64,000 nt of DNA from Alcanivoracaceae bacterium (lineage in GTDB: Bacteria > Pseudomonadota > Gammaproteobacteria > Xanthomonadales > Marinicellaceae): the NCBI GenBank assembly GCA_016744455.1, contig JADGEI010000003.1:1-64000 (forward strand), read 5' to 3'. The position numbers were made by a program, and so were the translations under genes. Below, in pieces: positions 32,775 through 41,598 of this stretch. The notes below the pieces were generated by a model, which saw only the letters and a list, made by a program, of their open reading frames with translations, made no database searches and was not told the origin of the DNA. Each line of letters opens with the position of its first letter. Within the stretch, counting starts at the first letter, position 1.

Positions 32775-33689
32775 TTAATCCAATAGAAAACTTAATATTT
32801 TAGGATTTACAATTTCAGGATGCTCATAATGAGGCAAATGACCAGACTCTTCAACAATAAATGTTTCAGTTTTTAAGGCTTTAGCTACCCTCACCGAATC
32901 TGTTAATGGAAGAGTTTTATCTTGCCTACCCCAAATCAGTAAGCTTTCCATGCCTGAATTGCCTATTTTTTCATACAAGCACAACTTATCAGGCTTTGCA
33001 AAATTTCTTAATGTCGAAAGTATGGCATTCCTAAATCCTTTGTATTGCATTTGATCTTGATATTTTACAGTCCATTCTGGAAAATCCTCAGGTTTATAAA
33101 AATCACTGGTTTGTCCTTCAGCTGCTTTAGGCATCATAAATACTGTCGCAATAAATTCACCAATAATTGGAATCCCCAGCTTATCTGAATAAAAGGGGCG
33201 GTGTGAAGGATCAACAAATATAACTTTATTAACCTTTTCAGGGTGATCAGCGGCAAATTTTGCAACAATGGCCCCGCCCATGGATAAACCTATAATATCA
33301 ACTGGCTTGTCAATTGCCAATCCTGCAAGTAAATCCATCAATTGCTTATCAAACAAGGCTTGGTCATAAATTAAATCTGGACGGTCAGAATAACCTCGTC
33401 CAAGTAAATCATAACGGATAACATGAAAACCTTGCTCAGCTAAGAAAGCATAAGTCGGCTGCCAGATATAATAAGGGACTGAAAAGCCATGCACTAAAAC
33501 CACCGTTTTATCAGCACCTTTATTGGCTTGCTGATAATGGGTAATTCCTTGTGATAACTCTATATAACTTCCATCTGTTGTTTTTCGAACCTCAACAGTT
33601 AACTGCTGTGTTTCTAGGTTGTAATAAATCGGTGCTGTTATTAAACCTATCAGAATGAGCAACACAATTGCGTAAATTATTTTTTTCAT
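32775..33689 (-). CDS. Membrane-anchored alpha/beta hydrolase inside the gsp operon
   Basis: A 304-residue protein with an N-terminal hydrophobic anchor or uncleaved signal (IIYAIVLLILIGLITAPIYY). The hydrolase core shows VVLVHGFSVPYYIW (oxyanion region), RYDLLGRGYSDRP, nucleophile elbow IIGLSMGGAIVA (Ser136), an acid near WGRQDKTLP and catalytic His284 in ESGHLPHYEHP. It is therefore probably an active esterase or lipase-like enzyme facing the periplasm. It begins 3 bp after gspC and ends 66 bp before gspD, splitting a gene pair that is normally contiguous. It may simply be a passenger, or an enzyme that travels with the secretion system. Substrate unknown. Confidence 0.85.
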   Translation of the reverse strand: MKKIIYAIVLLILIGLITAPIYYNLETQQLTVEVRKTTDGSYIELSQGITHYQQANKGADKTVVLVHGFSVPYYIWQPTYAFLAEQGFHVIRYDLLGRGYSDRPDLIYDQALFDKQLMDLLAGLAIDKPVDIIGLSMGGAIVAKFAADHPEKVNKVIFVDPSHRPFYSDKLGIPIIGEFIATVFMMPKAAEGQTSDFYKPEDFPEWTVKYQDQMQYKGFRNAILSTLRNFAKPDKLCLYEKIGNSGMESLLIWGRQDKTLPLTDSVRVAKALKTETFIVEESGHLPHYEHPEIVNPKILSFLLD

Positions 33690-33692
33690 GGC

Positions 33693-34532
33693 TTACAAAT
33701 TAGATAAATTAATCTTTACATTTTGAATTTTTCCATTTCTTTTTATTGTCACCGTAGCGTTAGGGTTTTTTTTGAGTGTTTCTTGAATACTCAACATATT
33801 TTTACTCGATACTCGGTTTCCATTGATGGCAGTGATTACATCATTCGACTTTAACCCCTGTTTGGCTAACATGTTACTTGCTGCCAAATTTGAAACGCGC
33901 AACCCTTGCACTTGGCCCGATTGATTAGTGACTAAATTAATATTACCAACGATAGATGAAATCTTATTAGGGTCAAATTTCTGTTGATCAAGTGTTTCTT
34001 GCCAATTACGCTGTTGGTTGCCATTGAGATGTTTCAAAAAAGATGGAGGTTTTTTAGTGTTGGATTTTTTTTGAGCTGTAGTCGTTACAGAAGAGTCATT
34101 CTCTGTAAGGGCTAATTTTTCATTTTTACCATTATGATTGATGATGACATGGGTTTTATAAATTTCTTTTAATGTAGCGACAGAAAAGATTTTATCTCCT
34201 ACGTGGTATTTTTCTTGAACACCTTGTGCATTAGTTATATAGGCAATTCCTGTACTCGCATCTTCATTGCTCATGGTGCCATTTAGTGTGAATTTTAAAG
34301 TTGTATTACTAGAGGCTAGAGGAATTTCATACAATTGTTGTGCTGACCCAAAAATATGGTAACGTTCTATTGAATCATTATTAGTAATGTGACTAGAGCT
34401 AGAGGTTTTAATGGAAACACCACCTGTATCAATTGTGTTATCTCTTAAAGCAAATCGTGCCCACAACCAAACAATCAAAACAATAATTATCCATTGACTT
34501 AACGTTAATAAGTGTTGTTTATAATTAACCAT
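33693..34532 (-). CDS. gspC: Type II secretion protein GspC
   Basis: A 279-residue bitopic protein: short cytoplasmic start, one membrane helix (LTLSQWIIIVLIVWLWARFA), a periplasmic HR domain (YHIFGSAQQLYEIPLASSNT, LKFTLNGTMSNEDASTGIAY) and a C-terminal PDZ domain (VQGLRVSNLAASNMLAKQGL, KSNDVITAINGNRV). GspC links the inner-membrane platform to the GspD secretin and helps select substrates. It overlaps the small lipoprotein gene upstream by 8 bp and is followed by the hydrolase after 3 bp, so it is part of one transcript. Confidence 0.9.
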   Translation of the reverse strand: MVNYKQHLLTLSQWIIIVLIVWLWARFALRDNTIDTGGVSIKTSSSSHITNNDSIERYHIFGSAQQLYEIPLASSNTTLKFTLNGTMSNEDASTGIAYITNAQGVQEKYHVGDKIFSVATLKEIYKTHVIINHNGKNEKLALTENDSSVTTTAQKKSNTKKPPSFLKHLNGNQQRNWQETLDQQKFDPNKISSIVGNINLVTNQSGQVQGLRVSNLAASNMLAKQGLKSNDVITAINGNRVSSKNMLSIQETLKKNPNATVTIKRNGKIQNVKINLSNL

Positions 34533-34776
34533 CTATTATTTTTCGTTGTTTTTCTGCAGCTTTTAGAACCTCTTTTTCCATGTCTTTTGCACGTTGAATA
34601 TTGTCTTGATAGCCTTTTAAAGCACCATTTTGTTTTGTTTTTTTTGTAGCTGTATCAGACTTGGACAAAGGAGTCAGGCCTGGTCTTGGTTTCGGCCATT
34701 GTTCTGCTTGATTTTGCGCGGTATCATCTGTGCAAGAAATCAATAGTAGCGCTGTAAAAATAAGTATAATTTTCAT
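34525..34776 (-). CDS. Small lipoprotein heading the gsp operon
   Basis: An 83-residue protein with a lipoprotein signal (ILIFTALLLISC, Cys at about residue 15). The mature part is short, Pro- and Lys-rich (WPKPRPGLTPLS), then helical and charged (ALKGYQDNIQRAKDMEKEVL). It overlaps gspC by 8 bp, so it is translated with the secretion genes. A pilotin-like role for GspD would fit the position, size and lipid anchor, but there is no sequence match I can point to. Otherwise unknown. Confidence 0.7.
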   Translation of the reverse strand: MKIILIFTALLLISCTDDTAQNQAEQWPKPRPGLTPLSKSDTATKKTKQNGALKGYQDNIQRAKDMEKEVLKAAEKQRKIIDG

Positions 34777-34944
34777 TGTTCGACTGCAATCCTCTACATA
34801 TAATTATTAAATAAAACCCAAATGACTGTTATTTATAACTTAGATAACAAATCATTAATGCAAATTTACACATTCAAATATCATCAATTGGATCATTACG
34901 TTTTACTAATGAGTAAGGCCAATAACTTTACAATGAATACCTTA

Positions 34945-36699
34945 TCAAAATTCGCTTTCATCCATTTGCATTAAATTATCTGAACCACTTAACATGGTAT
35001 TCACATGTAATTGTGCACGTGGCAAAATGCGTTTGAAATAAAATTCACATGTTTTCTTCTTTCCATTATAGAAAGATTGGCCGAATCTACCACCTTTATC
35101 TGCAGATTCATGCATTTGTGCCCAGAGAAAAGCTAATAAAACATAACCAGAATACATGAGGAAATCTACTGAAGCTGCTCCCATCTCATCCATGTTGGCC
35201 ATTGACTTCTTAGATACTTTGATAATTATCTCTTGCCATTGTTGCATATATTCCTGTAGCTCTTCGCTGTACGGATTATTAGGGTTATTTTGAATAAAAT
35301 CATTGATTTCATCAGCTAATGGCCCAAGTGAACCCTTGTTAAACTGCATAATTTTACGACCCAATAAATCCAGTGCCTGAATGCCCGTAGTACCTTCATA
35401 TAAAGTGAAAATCTTAGCATCACGATAAAGCTGCTCCATTCCATGTTCTGAAATATACCCATGACCACCAAACACTTGAATACCCAGATTTGTTACTTCC
35501 AGAGCCGTTTCTGTCATAAAAGCTTTAACAATTGGTGTCAAAATAGAGACTTTTGCATCTGCAAGTTTTCGTGTTAGGTCATCCTTAGCGTGTTTAGATA
35601 TTTCAATTTGTTGTGTAGTGAAATAGGTTAATGCCCGATTACCTTCACTTAGTGCTTTTTGGGTTAACAACATACGACGAACATCTGGATGAACGATTAT
35701 TGGATCTGCTGCCTTTTCCGGATACTTTGCTCCCGTCAACGAACGCATTTGTAAGCGATCTTTAGCGTATTCCAGTGCACCTAAATAAGAGGCGGATGAT
35801 ACAGCCATTCCCTGAATACCTGTATTTAAACGTGCACCATTCATCATGGTAAACATGATGTTTAGACCTTTATTTTCCTCACCAACTAAATAGCCCTTAG
35901 CGTCATCAAAATTCATCACACAAGTAGCTGAACCATTCAATCCCATTTTATGCTCTATACTAGCCGGCCAAGCATTATTGCGTTCGCCATCCATAAACTT
36001 AGGCACAACAAATAACGAAATTCCTTTAGTGCCTTTCGGCGCATCCGGAAGTCGAGCCAAAACCAAATGAATAATATTTTCAGTTAAACCGTGGTCACCT
36101 GAGGTAATAAATATCTTAGTTCCTGTGATTTGATAAGTATCGTCACCATTAGGCACTGCATTAGTAGTTAACATGCCTAAATCAGTACCACAGTGTGGCT
36201 CAGTTAAACACATTGTGCCAGTCCATTCACCCGTTGTTAGTTTAGGGACAAACATTTTTTCCAATTCCTCACGAGCAAAATGCTCTAATAATTCTCTTAC
36301 ACCATGAGTTAATCCTGGGTAATTTGACCAACCTGGGCAGTAATAGGTGTTGAGTTCACCAATTATCACTTGCAGCCAATAAGGCAAGCCTTGGCCATCA
36401 TATTCTGGGTTACCATCGAGACTGACCCAACCGCTTTCACAGTAATTTTTGTAAAGCTCCACAAAGCCATCTGGTGTAGTGACATGTCCGTCTTTGATAC
36501 GACAACCTTGTTCATCAGCATTACGGTTTAATGGTGCAGCAAACTCAAATAGAAACTTAGAAGCTTCATCAACAACCGTTTCAAATGTTTCAGCATCTAA
36601 ATCATCGTATTTTGGTAGATTCTGGTAGTGCTGCTCCAAGTTAAATAATTGTTCTGCAAGGAATTGTATATCTTTAATGGGTGCAGGTATCATTGGCAT
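34945..36699 (-). CDS. Acyl-CoA dehydrogenase (FadE-type, with C-terminal extension)
   Basis: A 584-residue flavoenzyme. N-terminal helical domain, then the beta domain with TGTMCLTEPHCGTDLGML and ITGTKIFITSGDHGLTENII, and the C-terminal helices with KMGLNGSATCVMNFDDAKGY, RMLLTQKALSEGNRALTYF and FGGHGYISEHGMEQLYRDAK, the last carrying FAD-binding residues; YEGTTGIQALDLLGRK is the usual closing motif. The extra ~120 residues after this correspond to the AcdA-like C-terminal domain of longer bacterial members (~590). It catalyses the first step of fatty-acyl-CoA beta-oxidation; chain-length preference cannot be read. It appears monocistronic, divergent from the TonB-like gene 134 bp upstream. 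Confidence 0.92.
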   Translation of the reverse strand: MPMIPAPIKDIQFLAEQLFNLEQHYQNLPKYDDLDAETFETVVDEASKFLFEFAAPLNRNADEQGCRIKDGHVTTPDGFVELYKNYCESGWVSLDGNPEYDGQGLPYWLQVIIGELNTYYCPGWSNYPGLTHGVRELLEHFAREELEKMFVPKLTTGEWTGTMCLTEPHCGTDLGMLTTNAVPNGDDTYQITGTKIFITSGDHGLTENIIHLVLARLPDAPKGTKGISLFVVPKFMDGERNNAWPASIEHKMGLNGSATCVMNFDDAKGYLVGEENKGLNIMFTMMNGARLNTGIQGMAVSSASYLGALEYAKDRLQMRSLTGAKYPEKAADPIIVHPDVRRMLLTQKALSEGNRALTYFTTQQIEISKHAKDDLTRKLADAKVSILTPIVKAFMTETALEVTNLGIQVFGGHGYISEHGMEQLYRDAKIFTLYEGTTGIQALDLLGRKIMQFNKGSLGPLADEINDFIQNNPNNPYSEELQEYMQQWQEIIIKVSKKSMANMDEMGAASVDFLMYSGYVLLAFLWAQMHESADKGGRFGQSFYNGKKKTCEFYFKRILPRAQLHVNTMLSGSDNLMQMDESEF

Positions 36700-36833
36700 T
36701 TCTTTATCTCTTTTTCGTAATTAAATAATGCAACAATTATATCAAACAAACGTATGAATTAGAAACATTTGAACTTTTAATGACAAGACTATGTCACAAT
36801 TAGTACAAATGAAAATAATTAGGAGAGAGAACC

Positions 36834-37463
36834 ATGAGATATTCATCATCCATGTTAGTGGCCATAGTCATATCATTTTTTGTCTTTTTAGGTATGTCTA
36901 TTTTGGTATCAACACCAAAGTTGAACAAATCAACCCAGATTGAAATGGTGAGCTTTTCAAAGGTGCAAGATATTGAGTCTACAGTGATGAAATATGATAA
37001 ACCTAAAGAGCCACCAAAACAAGAAAAAGTAAAACAACCACCTTCTGCGCCTTCTATTGATATTGTTGACAACTCAACCGATAGAGCGGCACTTGTTATT
37101 CCCATAGGCAAAGCTAAAATAATTGACGCATCAATTTCAAAATTATCATTACCTAATATAACAAACCCGGGAATTAATGGGGAAACTAGCCGAGAATTGT
37201 ATCCAATGCTAATGGTACAAGCCATTTATCCGCCAGATGCATTGCGCACTAAAACCGAGGGATGGGTAAAAGTTAAATTTATTGTTAATGAATTTGGCTT
37301 AGTTAGCCATGCGAAAGTTATTGACGCAAAACCAAGAAGAGTTTTCAATAGATCTGCACTTAAAGCCATACAAAAATCTAAATTTAAACCTTTGATTGTT
37401 GATGGTAAAAAAATGCCACAAACCGCTGTTCAGGTAATTGAATTTAAAATTAAGGAACAATAA
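36834..37463 (+). CDS. TonB-family energy transducer
   Basis: A 209-residue bitopic protein: N-terminal membrane anchor (MLVAIVISFFVFLGMSILV), a Pro/Lys-rich linker (KPKEPPKQEKVKQPPSAPS), and a C-terminal TonB domain (MLMVQAIYPPDALRTKTEGW, VKVKFIVNEFGLVSHAKVI, AIQKSKFKPLIVDGKKM). AGGAGAGAG lies before the ATG. TonB proteins transmit proton-motive force from ExbB-ExbD to outer-membrane receptors. No exbBD or receptor gene is next to it, so its partner system is elsewhere. The gene stands between the divergent acyl-CoA dehydrogenase and the convergent metX-like gene. Confidence 0.9.
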   Translation: MRYSSSMLVAIVISFFVFLGMSILVSTPKLNKSTQIEMVSFSKVQDIESTVMKYDKPKEPPKQEKVKQPPSAPSIDIVDNSTDRAALVIPIGKAKIIDASISKLSLPNITNPGINGETSRELYPMLMVQAIYPPDALRTKTEGWVKVKFIVNEFGLVSHAKVIDAKPRRVFNRSALKAIQKSKFKPLIVDGKKMPQTAVQVIEFKIKEQ

Positions 37464-37516
37464 GTAAATGGAAATAGATTTTGAGTTAAATCAAACGGTA
37501 TAAGAAGAGTCAAAAT

Positions 37517-38629
37517 TTAGCTCTGTTTAGCACTTAAAATCTGTTTCAAATATTTCCCTATAATTCTACCGTAGTTTTCTTGATCAACCAAAAAAGCATC
37601 ATGGCCTTGAATTGAATCGGTGATCTCTAGTTGTGTTTTACAGCCTGTTTCGGTTAAGAGTTTAGCAATGGTTTCTTGTTGCGAGGGTAAAAACAAAAAG
37701 TCGGTGCTCGCCCCCATCACCAAGGCTGAATCCAAATTAATATGTTGCATAGGGTTATCTGACTCATTTTGTTTGTAATCATCTGCATCAAACCAATCCA
37801 TGGCTCTTGATAAATAGATATAACTAATTGGGTCAAATTGATGGACGAATTTCTCTGCATGATGTTCCAAATAGCTTTCTACAGGAAATTCATGACCAAA
37901 AGGCTTGTGTGGTCGTTGACGTAATGAGCGTGGAAACTTTTCTTTCCATTCAGCTGCAGAACGATAAGAAAGCATGCCAATTTTTCGTGCATTTTTCATG
38001 CCTTGTCGCGGCCATTGGTCACTTGAATAATTACCGTTATTGAAATTTACATCCGTTAATATAGCTTCACGCTGCAGTGATCTAATAGCCGTACTAAAAG
38101 GTTCAGAGTGACAACCAGCAGCAATATTGATCATATGATGTGCCGCATTAGGATGTTGTAACAACAATGCTAATGAAGTCATCCCTCCCATCGAAGGGCC
38201 TATCAGGCAAGCCAATTTATCTATACCAAGAGATTGCACCACTTCATATGATGAATTAGCAATATCTTCCAAGGTTAAATCAGGAAAAGTGAATTTATAC
38301 GACTCTTTTGTTTCTGGGTTAGGAGAGCATGGCCCGGTTGATCCTTTACAACTACCTAAAGAACTGGCACAAATTATAAACCATTTAGTTGAATCAATTG
38401 GCAACCCTGGTCCCAACATATTCTCCCACCAACCTGCCGTATCATGCTTATCTTGATGATGACTTGCCACATGGGAATCTGCTGACAAACCTGTTAGTAT
38501 TAATATGGCATTGTCTTTATTGTCATTTAATTCTCCCCACGTTTCATAGGCAAGTATGGCTTCATTAAGTTCACCACCATGGCGCATCTTAAATTGATTG
38601 AGTGGATATAGATTTAAATGACTAGCCAT
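37517..38629 (-). CDS. metX: MetX-family (homo)serine O-acyltransferase
   Basis: I favour ATG 38629; a GTG at 38656 is in frame but sits in a hairpin (AGTGGG-CAAA-CCCACT, 38642-38657). With the longer form the protein has 379 residues. Alpha/beta hydrolase fold: ILILTGLSADSHVASHH (oxyanion region), SLGSCKGSTGPCSPNPET, nucleophile elbow LIGPSMGGMTSLALL, an acid near MGASTDFLFLP and His in QGHDAFLVD. The stretches IRSLQREAILTD and IYLSRAMDWFDADDY recall the Xanthomonas-type serine O-succinyltransferases of the MetX family rather than classical homoserine acetyltransferases. It therefore serves either methionine or cysteine synthesis; a biochemical test is needed to say which. Confidence 0.85.
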   Translation of the reverse strand: MASHLNLYPLNQFKMRHGGELNEAILAYETWGELNDNKDNAILILTGLSADSHVASHHQDKHDTAGWWENMLGPGLPIDSTKWFIICASSLGSCKGSTGPCSPNPETKESYKFTFPDLTLEDIANSSYEVVQSLGIDKLACLIGPSMGGMTSLALLLQHPNAAHHMINIAAGCHSEPFSTAIRSLQREAILTDVNFNNGNYSSDQWPRQGMKNARKIGMLSYRSAAEWKEKFPRSLRQRPHKPFGHEFPVESYLEHHAEKFVHQFDPISYIYLSRAMDWFDADDYKQNESDNPMQHINLDSALVMGASTDFLFLPSQQETIAKLLTETGCKTQLEITDSIQGHDAFLVDQENYGRIIGKYLKQILSAKQS

Positions 38630-38677
38630 ATTATTTGTTATAGTGGGCAAACCCACTCTTCGAAGAAAAAGTTAAAA

Positions 38678-38707
38678 TAAAAAAAGCGACATTGAAGCCG
38701 CTTTTTT
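38678..38707. terminator. Bidirectional-looking intrinsic terminator after the ABC operon
   Basis: A stem GCGAC / GCCGC (one G-T pair, six-base loop, 38686-38701) is flanked by an A run on the left (38678-38685) and a T run on the right (38702-38707). On the minus strand it ends the GntR/ABC operon 25 bp after the permease stop, before the metX-like gene. Confidence 0.8.
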
Positions 38708-38731
38708 AATAATCTACTATTCTATGATAAT

Positions 38732-39691
38732 TTAAGTTGTATTTCTATATCTTCTTACCCAAATTGACGCAACGATAAACATCGCAGCAAAAACCATACC
38801 ATAAATCACCTGTATGCTGACAAGAGATGACAGCATGTTAGCAATTAACTCTAATGGAACTGTCTCATCATCAAAATTAATATTAAAGCTTCCATGACCT
38901 TGATTGTCAATCGCACCAGAAATATAGGGGAAAGCCGAACGACCCAAATACAATAGCGGTTGTTTAAACATACTTAGGTTAGTAAATTTAAAAGAAAACA
39001 TATTTATCCAGTACCAAGCTAAAGCAATTGTTGCTGGCACAAATACTGCAAATAGAAACGGTCTTCTTTTACGAAAAGAGGAACAAAAGATCAACCATCC
39101 ATATATTGGTAATGCCCAAATCATTTGTACAAATATACCGGTAAGCATTAAACCAACCCCTTGAATTACTGGTATAGTAGTCCAAACTAATTGAATAGGA
39201 TTGAGCCCATGAAATAATAATGCTATCGAGACCAAGATCAAAATAATGACAAATAATACTGATAAGACAGCCATATATACCAATGGCACCACAAACATAG
39301 CAGTAAAAAGTTTTGATCCGACTGTTTGTACATCACTTATAGGCAGTGATTTCCAGAACATAATACTTTGATCTTTTCTGTCATTATAAAGTGAGCCTAA
39401 TATATAAAAGAACATCACAATAAATAACACAAAAGTAAACAATAATGACAATCCAATTAATTCACCACTCCAAAACATTGTCAACTGCTCTTTTGTTAAA
39501 CCAGTCAACTCATTAATGCCTTGAGCTGTAATTTCTTCTGAGCCTGTTTTACCGACAAAAAACATAGCGGTAAAATACCCTCCCACAATCAACACCAAAA
39601 ATACAATACTGATAATAATCGGTGTTTTGATAAAGGCACCACGGTGTTCCCAAAATTCTCTTTGCACTAAAGCTTTCATTGTTTTTAACAT
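38732..39691 (-). CDS. ABC-2 type transporter permease
   Basis: A 319-residue membrane protein with six or so helices; the cytoplasmic start KALVQREFWEHRGAFIKTPI and first helix (IIISIVFLVLIVGGYFTAMF), the large loop, and FYILGSLYNDRKDQSIMFWK with LPISDVQTVGSKLFTAMFVV are standard for ABC-2 permeases. It abuts the ATPase gene (stop to start without gap) and both follow a GntR regulator. Such YtrA-type GntR/ABC sets respond to envelope or antimicrobial stress in several bacteria; that role is family-based, and the cargo is unknown. Confidence 0.87.
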   Translation of the reverse strand: MLKTMKALVQREFWEHRGAFIKTPIIISIVFLVLIVGGYFTAMFFVGKTGSEEITAQGINELTGLTKEQLTMFWSGELIGLSLLFTFVLFIVMFFYILGSLYNDRKDQSIMFWKSLPISDVQTVGSKLFTAMFVVPLVYMAVLSVLFVIILILVSIALLFHGLNPIQLVWTTIPVIQGVGLMLTGIFVQMIWALPIYGWLIFCSSFRKRRPFLFAVFVPATIALAWYWINMFSFKFTNLSMFKQPLLYLGRSAFPYISGAIDNQGHGSFNINFDDETVPLELIANMLSSLVSIQVIYGMVFAAMFIVASIWVRRYRNTT

Positions 39692-40549
39692 TTATTGATC
39701 CTCCTCTTTTAACATCGCCACAAACAAATCCGCAACACCAGGGCGTTGAACTTCACCAATAGCTTCTAACTCACCGCGATTAACACCTTTAAACAACATC
39801 ACATATTTACCGAATATTTTACGTGTTTGTAATGGTTTAAATGCAAGAGCATCTTCATAATCATCTGCACTGATCATAACTTCGAAATACTCTTCACTTA
39901 AGTCTTCCATATTTGAATCCAATACGATTTTCCCATCTTTTATGAATAACAAATCGGTAAGAATGTGTTCCACTTCTTCTACTTGATGCGTAGTTATAAT
40001 GATGGTTCTTTCGTGATCAAAATAATCGTTTAGTAAATTATCATAGAAATCTTTTCGATAAATAATATCCAAACCTAAGGTTGGTTCATCTAATACTAAT
40101 AATTTTGCTTCTATCGACATTACTAAAGCTAAATGTAATTGCACAACCATACCTTTCGACATGGATTTAACCTTTTGATCTGTTCCTAATTTAGTTTTCT
40201 TTAAGAAAGCTTCCGCCTTGGTTCGTGAAAAATTAGGGTGCGTTTGCTCAACAAAATCAAGCACTTGATTAACTTTAATCCATTTTGGCAATACAGCTAC
40301 GTCTGCTATAAAACAAATGTCATGCATAAGTTTTGCGCGATCTTTATAAGGATTAACGCCCATCACTTGTAGGTCTCCATCATAGGCAGTCAAGCCCAAA
40401 ATTGATTTCAACAATGTTGTCTTTCCTGCACCATTGGGCCCAATAAGCCCTATAATTTTACCTTTACCGATATTCAGACTTATATCATCTAAGGCCTTAA
40501 ATTTACCGTAATTTTTCGATAAATTTTTAGCTGTTATTATATTTGTCAT
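39692..40549 (-). CDS. ABC transporter ATP-binding protein
   Basis: A 285-residue ATPase: Walker A GPNGAGKTTLLKSILGL, a degenerate signature MSKGMVVQLHLALVMSIEAK, Walker B LLVLDEPTLGLD and the switch His in IITTHQVEEVE. The signature SKGMVVQ replaces the typical LSGGQ, as is common in this exporter subfamily. A ~70-residue C-terminal extension follows the ATPase domain (DYEDALAFKPLQTRKIFGKY). It overlaps the GntR gene by one base and abuts the permease gene, so the three are one operon. Confidence 0.9.
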   Translation of the reverse strand: MTNIITAKNLSKNYGKFKALDDISLNIGKGKIIGLIGPNGAGKTTLLKSILGLTAYDGDLQVMGVNPYKDRAKLMHDICFIADVAVLPKWIKVNQVLDFVEQTHPNFSRTKAEAFLKKTKLGTDQKVKSMSKGMVVQLHLALVMSIEAKLLVLDEPTLGLDIIYRKDFYDNLLNDYFDHERTIIITTHQVEEVEHILTDLLFIKDGKIVLDSNMEDLSEEYFEVMISADDYEDALAFKPLQTRKIFGKYVMLFKGVNRGELEAIGEVQRPGVADLFVAMLKEEDQ

Positions 40550-40920
40550 TAATTTACCCCTTGTAGTTCTTTTAATGAATTTATTAGTATGCTTGTATCA
40601 ATTTTTAAATCAATAATTCGATGTTCGATTTCTGGCCATTCTCTATTCATAAATTTTTGTTGGTCAGAAGCCATTAATTTTTCTCGCGCTCTTTCTCTAA
40701 CAAACATGCCTAGACCTCGTTTTTTTTCTACCAAATCTTCTTCAACCAAGTATTGCCACGCTTTAGAGACAGTAATTGGATTCAATTTATAATCTGCGGC
40801 CACTTGTCTAACAGATGGCAAAGCTTCTTTTTCTTTTAAATCGCCAACCAAAATCATATTGCGAATTTGATCTTTAAGCTGTAGATAAATTGGTTCTTTG
40901 TCGTTCCACTGGAAACTCAT
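40549..40920 (-). CDS. GntR-family (YtrA-type) transcriptional regulator
   Basis: A 123-residue regulator: the N-terminal winged helix (PIYLQLKDQIRNMILVGDL, then LPSVRQVAADYKLNPITVSK and AWQYLVEEDLVEKKRGLGMF) is typical GntR. The effector domain is very short (about 40 residues), as in the YtrA subfamily whose genes sit in ABC transporter operons. It overlaps the ATPase gene by one base and probably autoregulates the operon. No clear operator was identified by eye. Confidence 0.9.
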   Translation of the reverse strand: MSFQWNDKEPIYLQLKDQIRNMILVGDLKEKEALPSVRQVAADYKLNPITVSKAWQYLVEEDLVEKKRGLGMFVRERAREKLMASDQQKFMNREWPEIEHRIIDLKIDTSILINSLKELQGVN

Positions 40921-40934
40921 AATTATTCTACCGG

Positions 40935-41147
40935 TTATATTTTGGGAATAAGAAGTTTAAAGCTGCTCGGTAACCTCTCTTTTATTTGAACTTGTATCTG
41001 TTGCTCTATTATATTTCCGTTATTATTTTTTGCTTGAGTTGAGCAAAAAACAACAATTGACATCCCCCATGAAACAAATAAAGTCGCTGCTATTGTTGTT
41101 GTAAAAAAGCCAACAATAGTTACTATTTGGTTTATTTTAGTTTTCAT
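40935..41147 (-). CDS. Small membrane protein at the head of the GntR/ABC operon
   Basis: Start taken at 41147 (MKTKINQIVTIVGF), with CCGGAA seven bases upstream; 70 residues. One or two membrane segments are formed by QIVTIVGFFTTTIAATLFVS and WGMSIVVFC. A polar tail (AKNNNGNIIEQQIQVQIKER) ends the protein. It lies 14 bp before the GntR gene on the same strand and may be an accessory subunit or a sensor for the transporter. No family recognised; that it is real rests on ribosome site and spacing. Confidence 0.55.
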   Translation of the reverse strand: MKTKINQIVTIVGFFTTTIAATLFVSWGMSIVVFCSTQAKNNNGNIIEQQIQVQIKERLPSSFKLLIPKI

Positions 41148-41289
41148 AATCATTTCCGGTTGCATTGTTATTATGTATCATAGTGTGCTACTTTAGTATA
41201 ACACCACAACAATTGCAAGAAATATTTACTCGATTTAAAAAAATATGCTAATATGTGAAATTAGAAATCAATTATTGAGGGGTAATTAC

Positions 41290-41589
41290 ATGAAACAATT
41301 AAAAACATTTGTCTTTGTTGCCATTAGTTTTACAACAATAAGTAATGCCTATGATGCTGAGGAAGCCAAAGAAATGTACCAAACAGACTGTACTAAATGT
41401 CATGATAGTTCTGTTTTTACAAGAGCACCAAAAGAACGCAAGGTCAATGACATTGAAGCGTTAAAAAAGCAAGTACACCGTTGCGTAGGTGCTACAGGCG
41501 CATCTTGGTTTGAAGAAGATGAAGAAAATGTCGTGCAGTACCTTGATAAAACTTTTTATAAATTCACCAAAGAAATCAAAAAGAAGTAA
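41290..41589 (+). CDS. Small periplasmic c-type cytochrome
   Basis: Start set at 41290, where GAGGGG precedes ATG and a signal peptide (KTFVFVAISFTTISNA) follows; 99 residues. A single heme site CTKCH (Cys34, Cys37, His38) is present. The distal Met ligand expected in class I cytochromes is not evident; the late part reads GATGASWFEEDEENVVQYLD, common in small cytochromes of unknown partner. The function is electron transfer in the periplasm. It has its own ribosome site and ends before a long hairpin (41599-41639). Confidence 0.85.
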   Translation: MKQLKTFVFVAISFTTISNAYDAEEAKEMYQTDCTKCHDSSVFTRAPKERKVNDIEALKKQVHRCVGATGASWFEEDEENVVQYLDKTFYKFTKEIKKK

Positions 41590-41598
41590 ATAAGTTAG

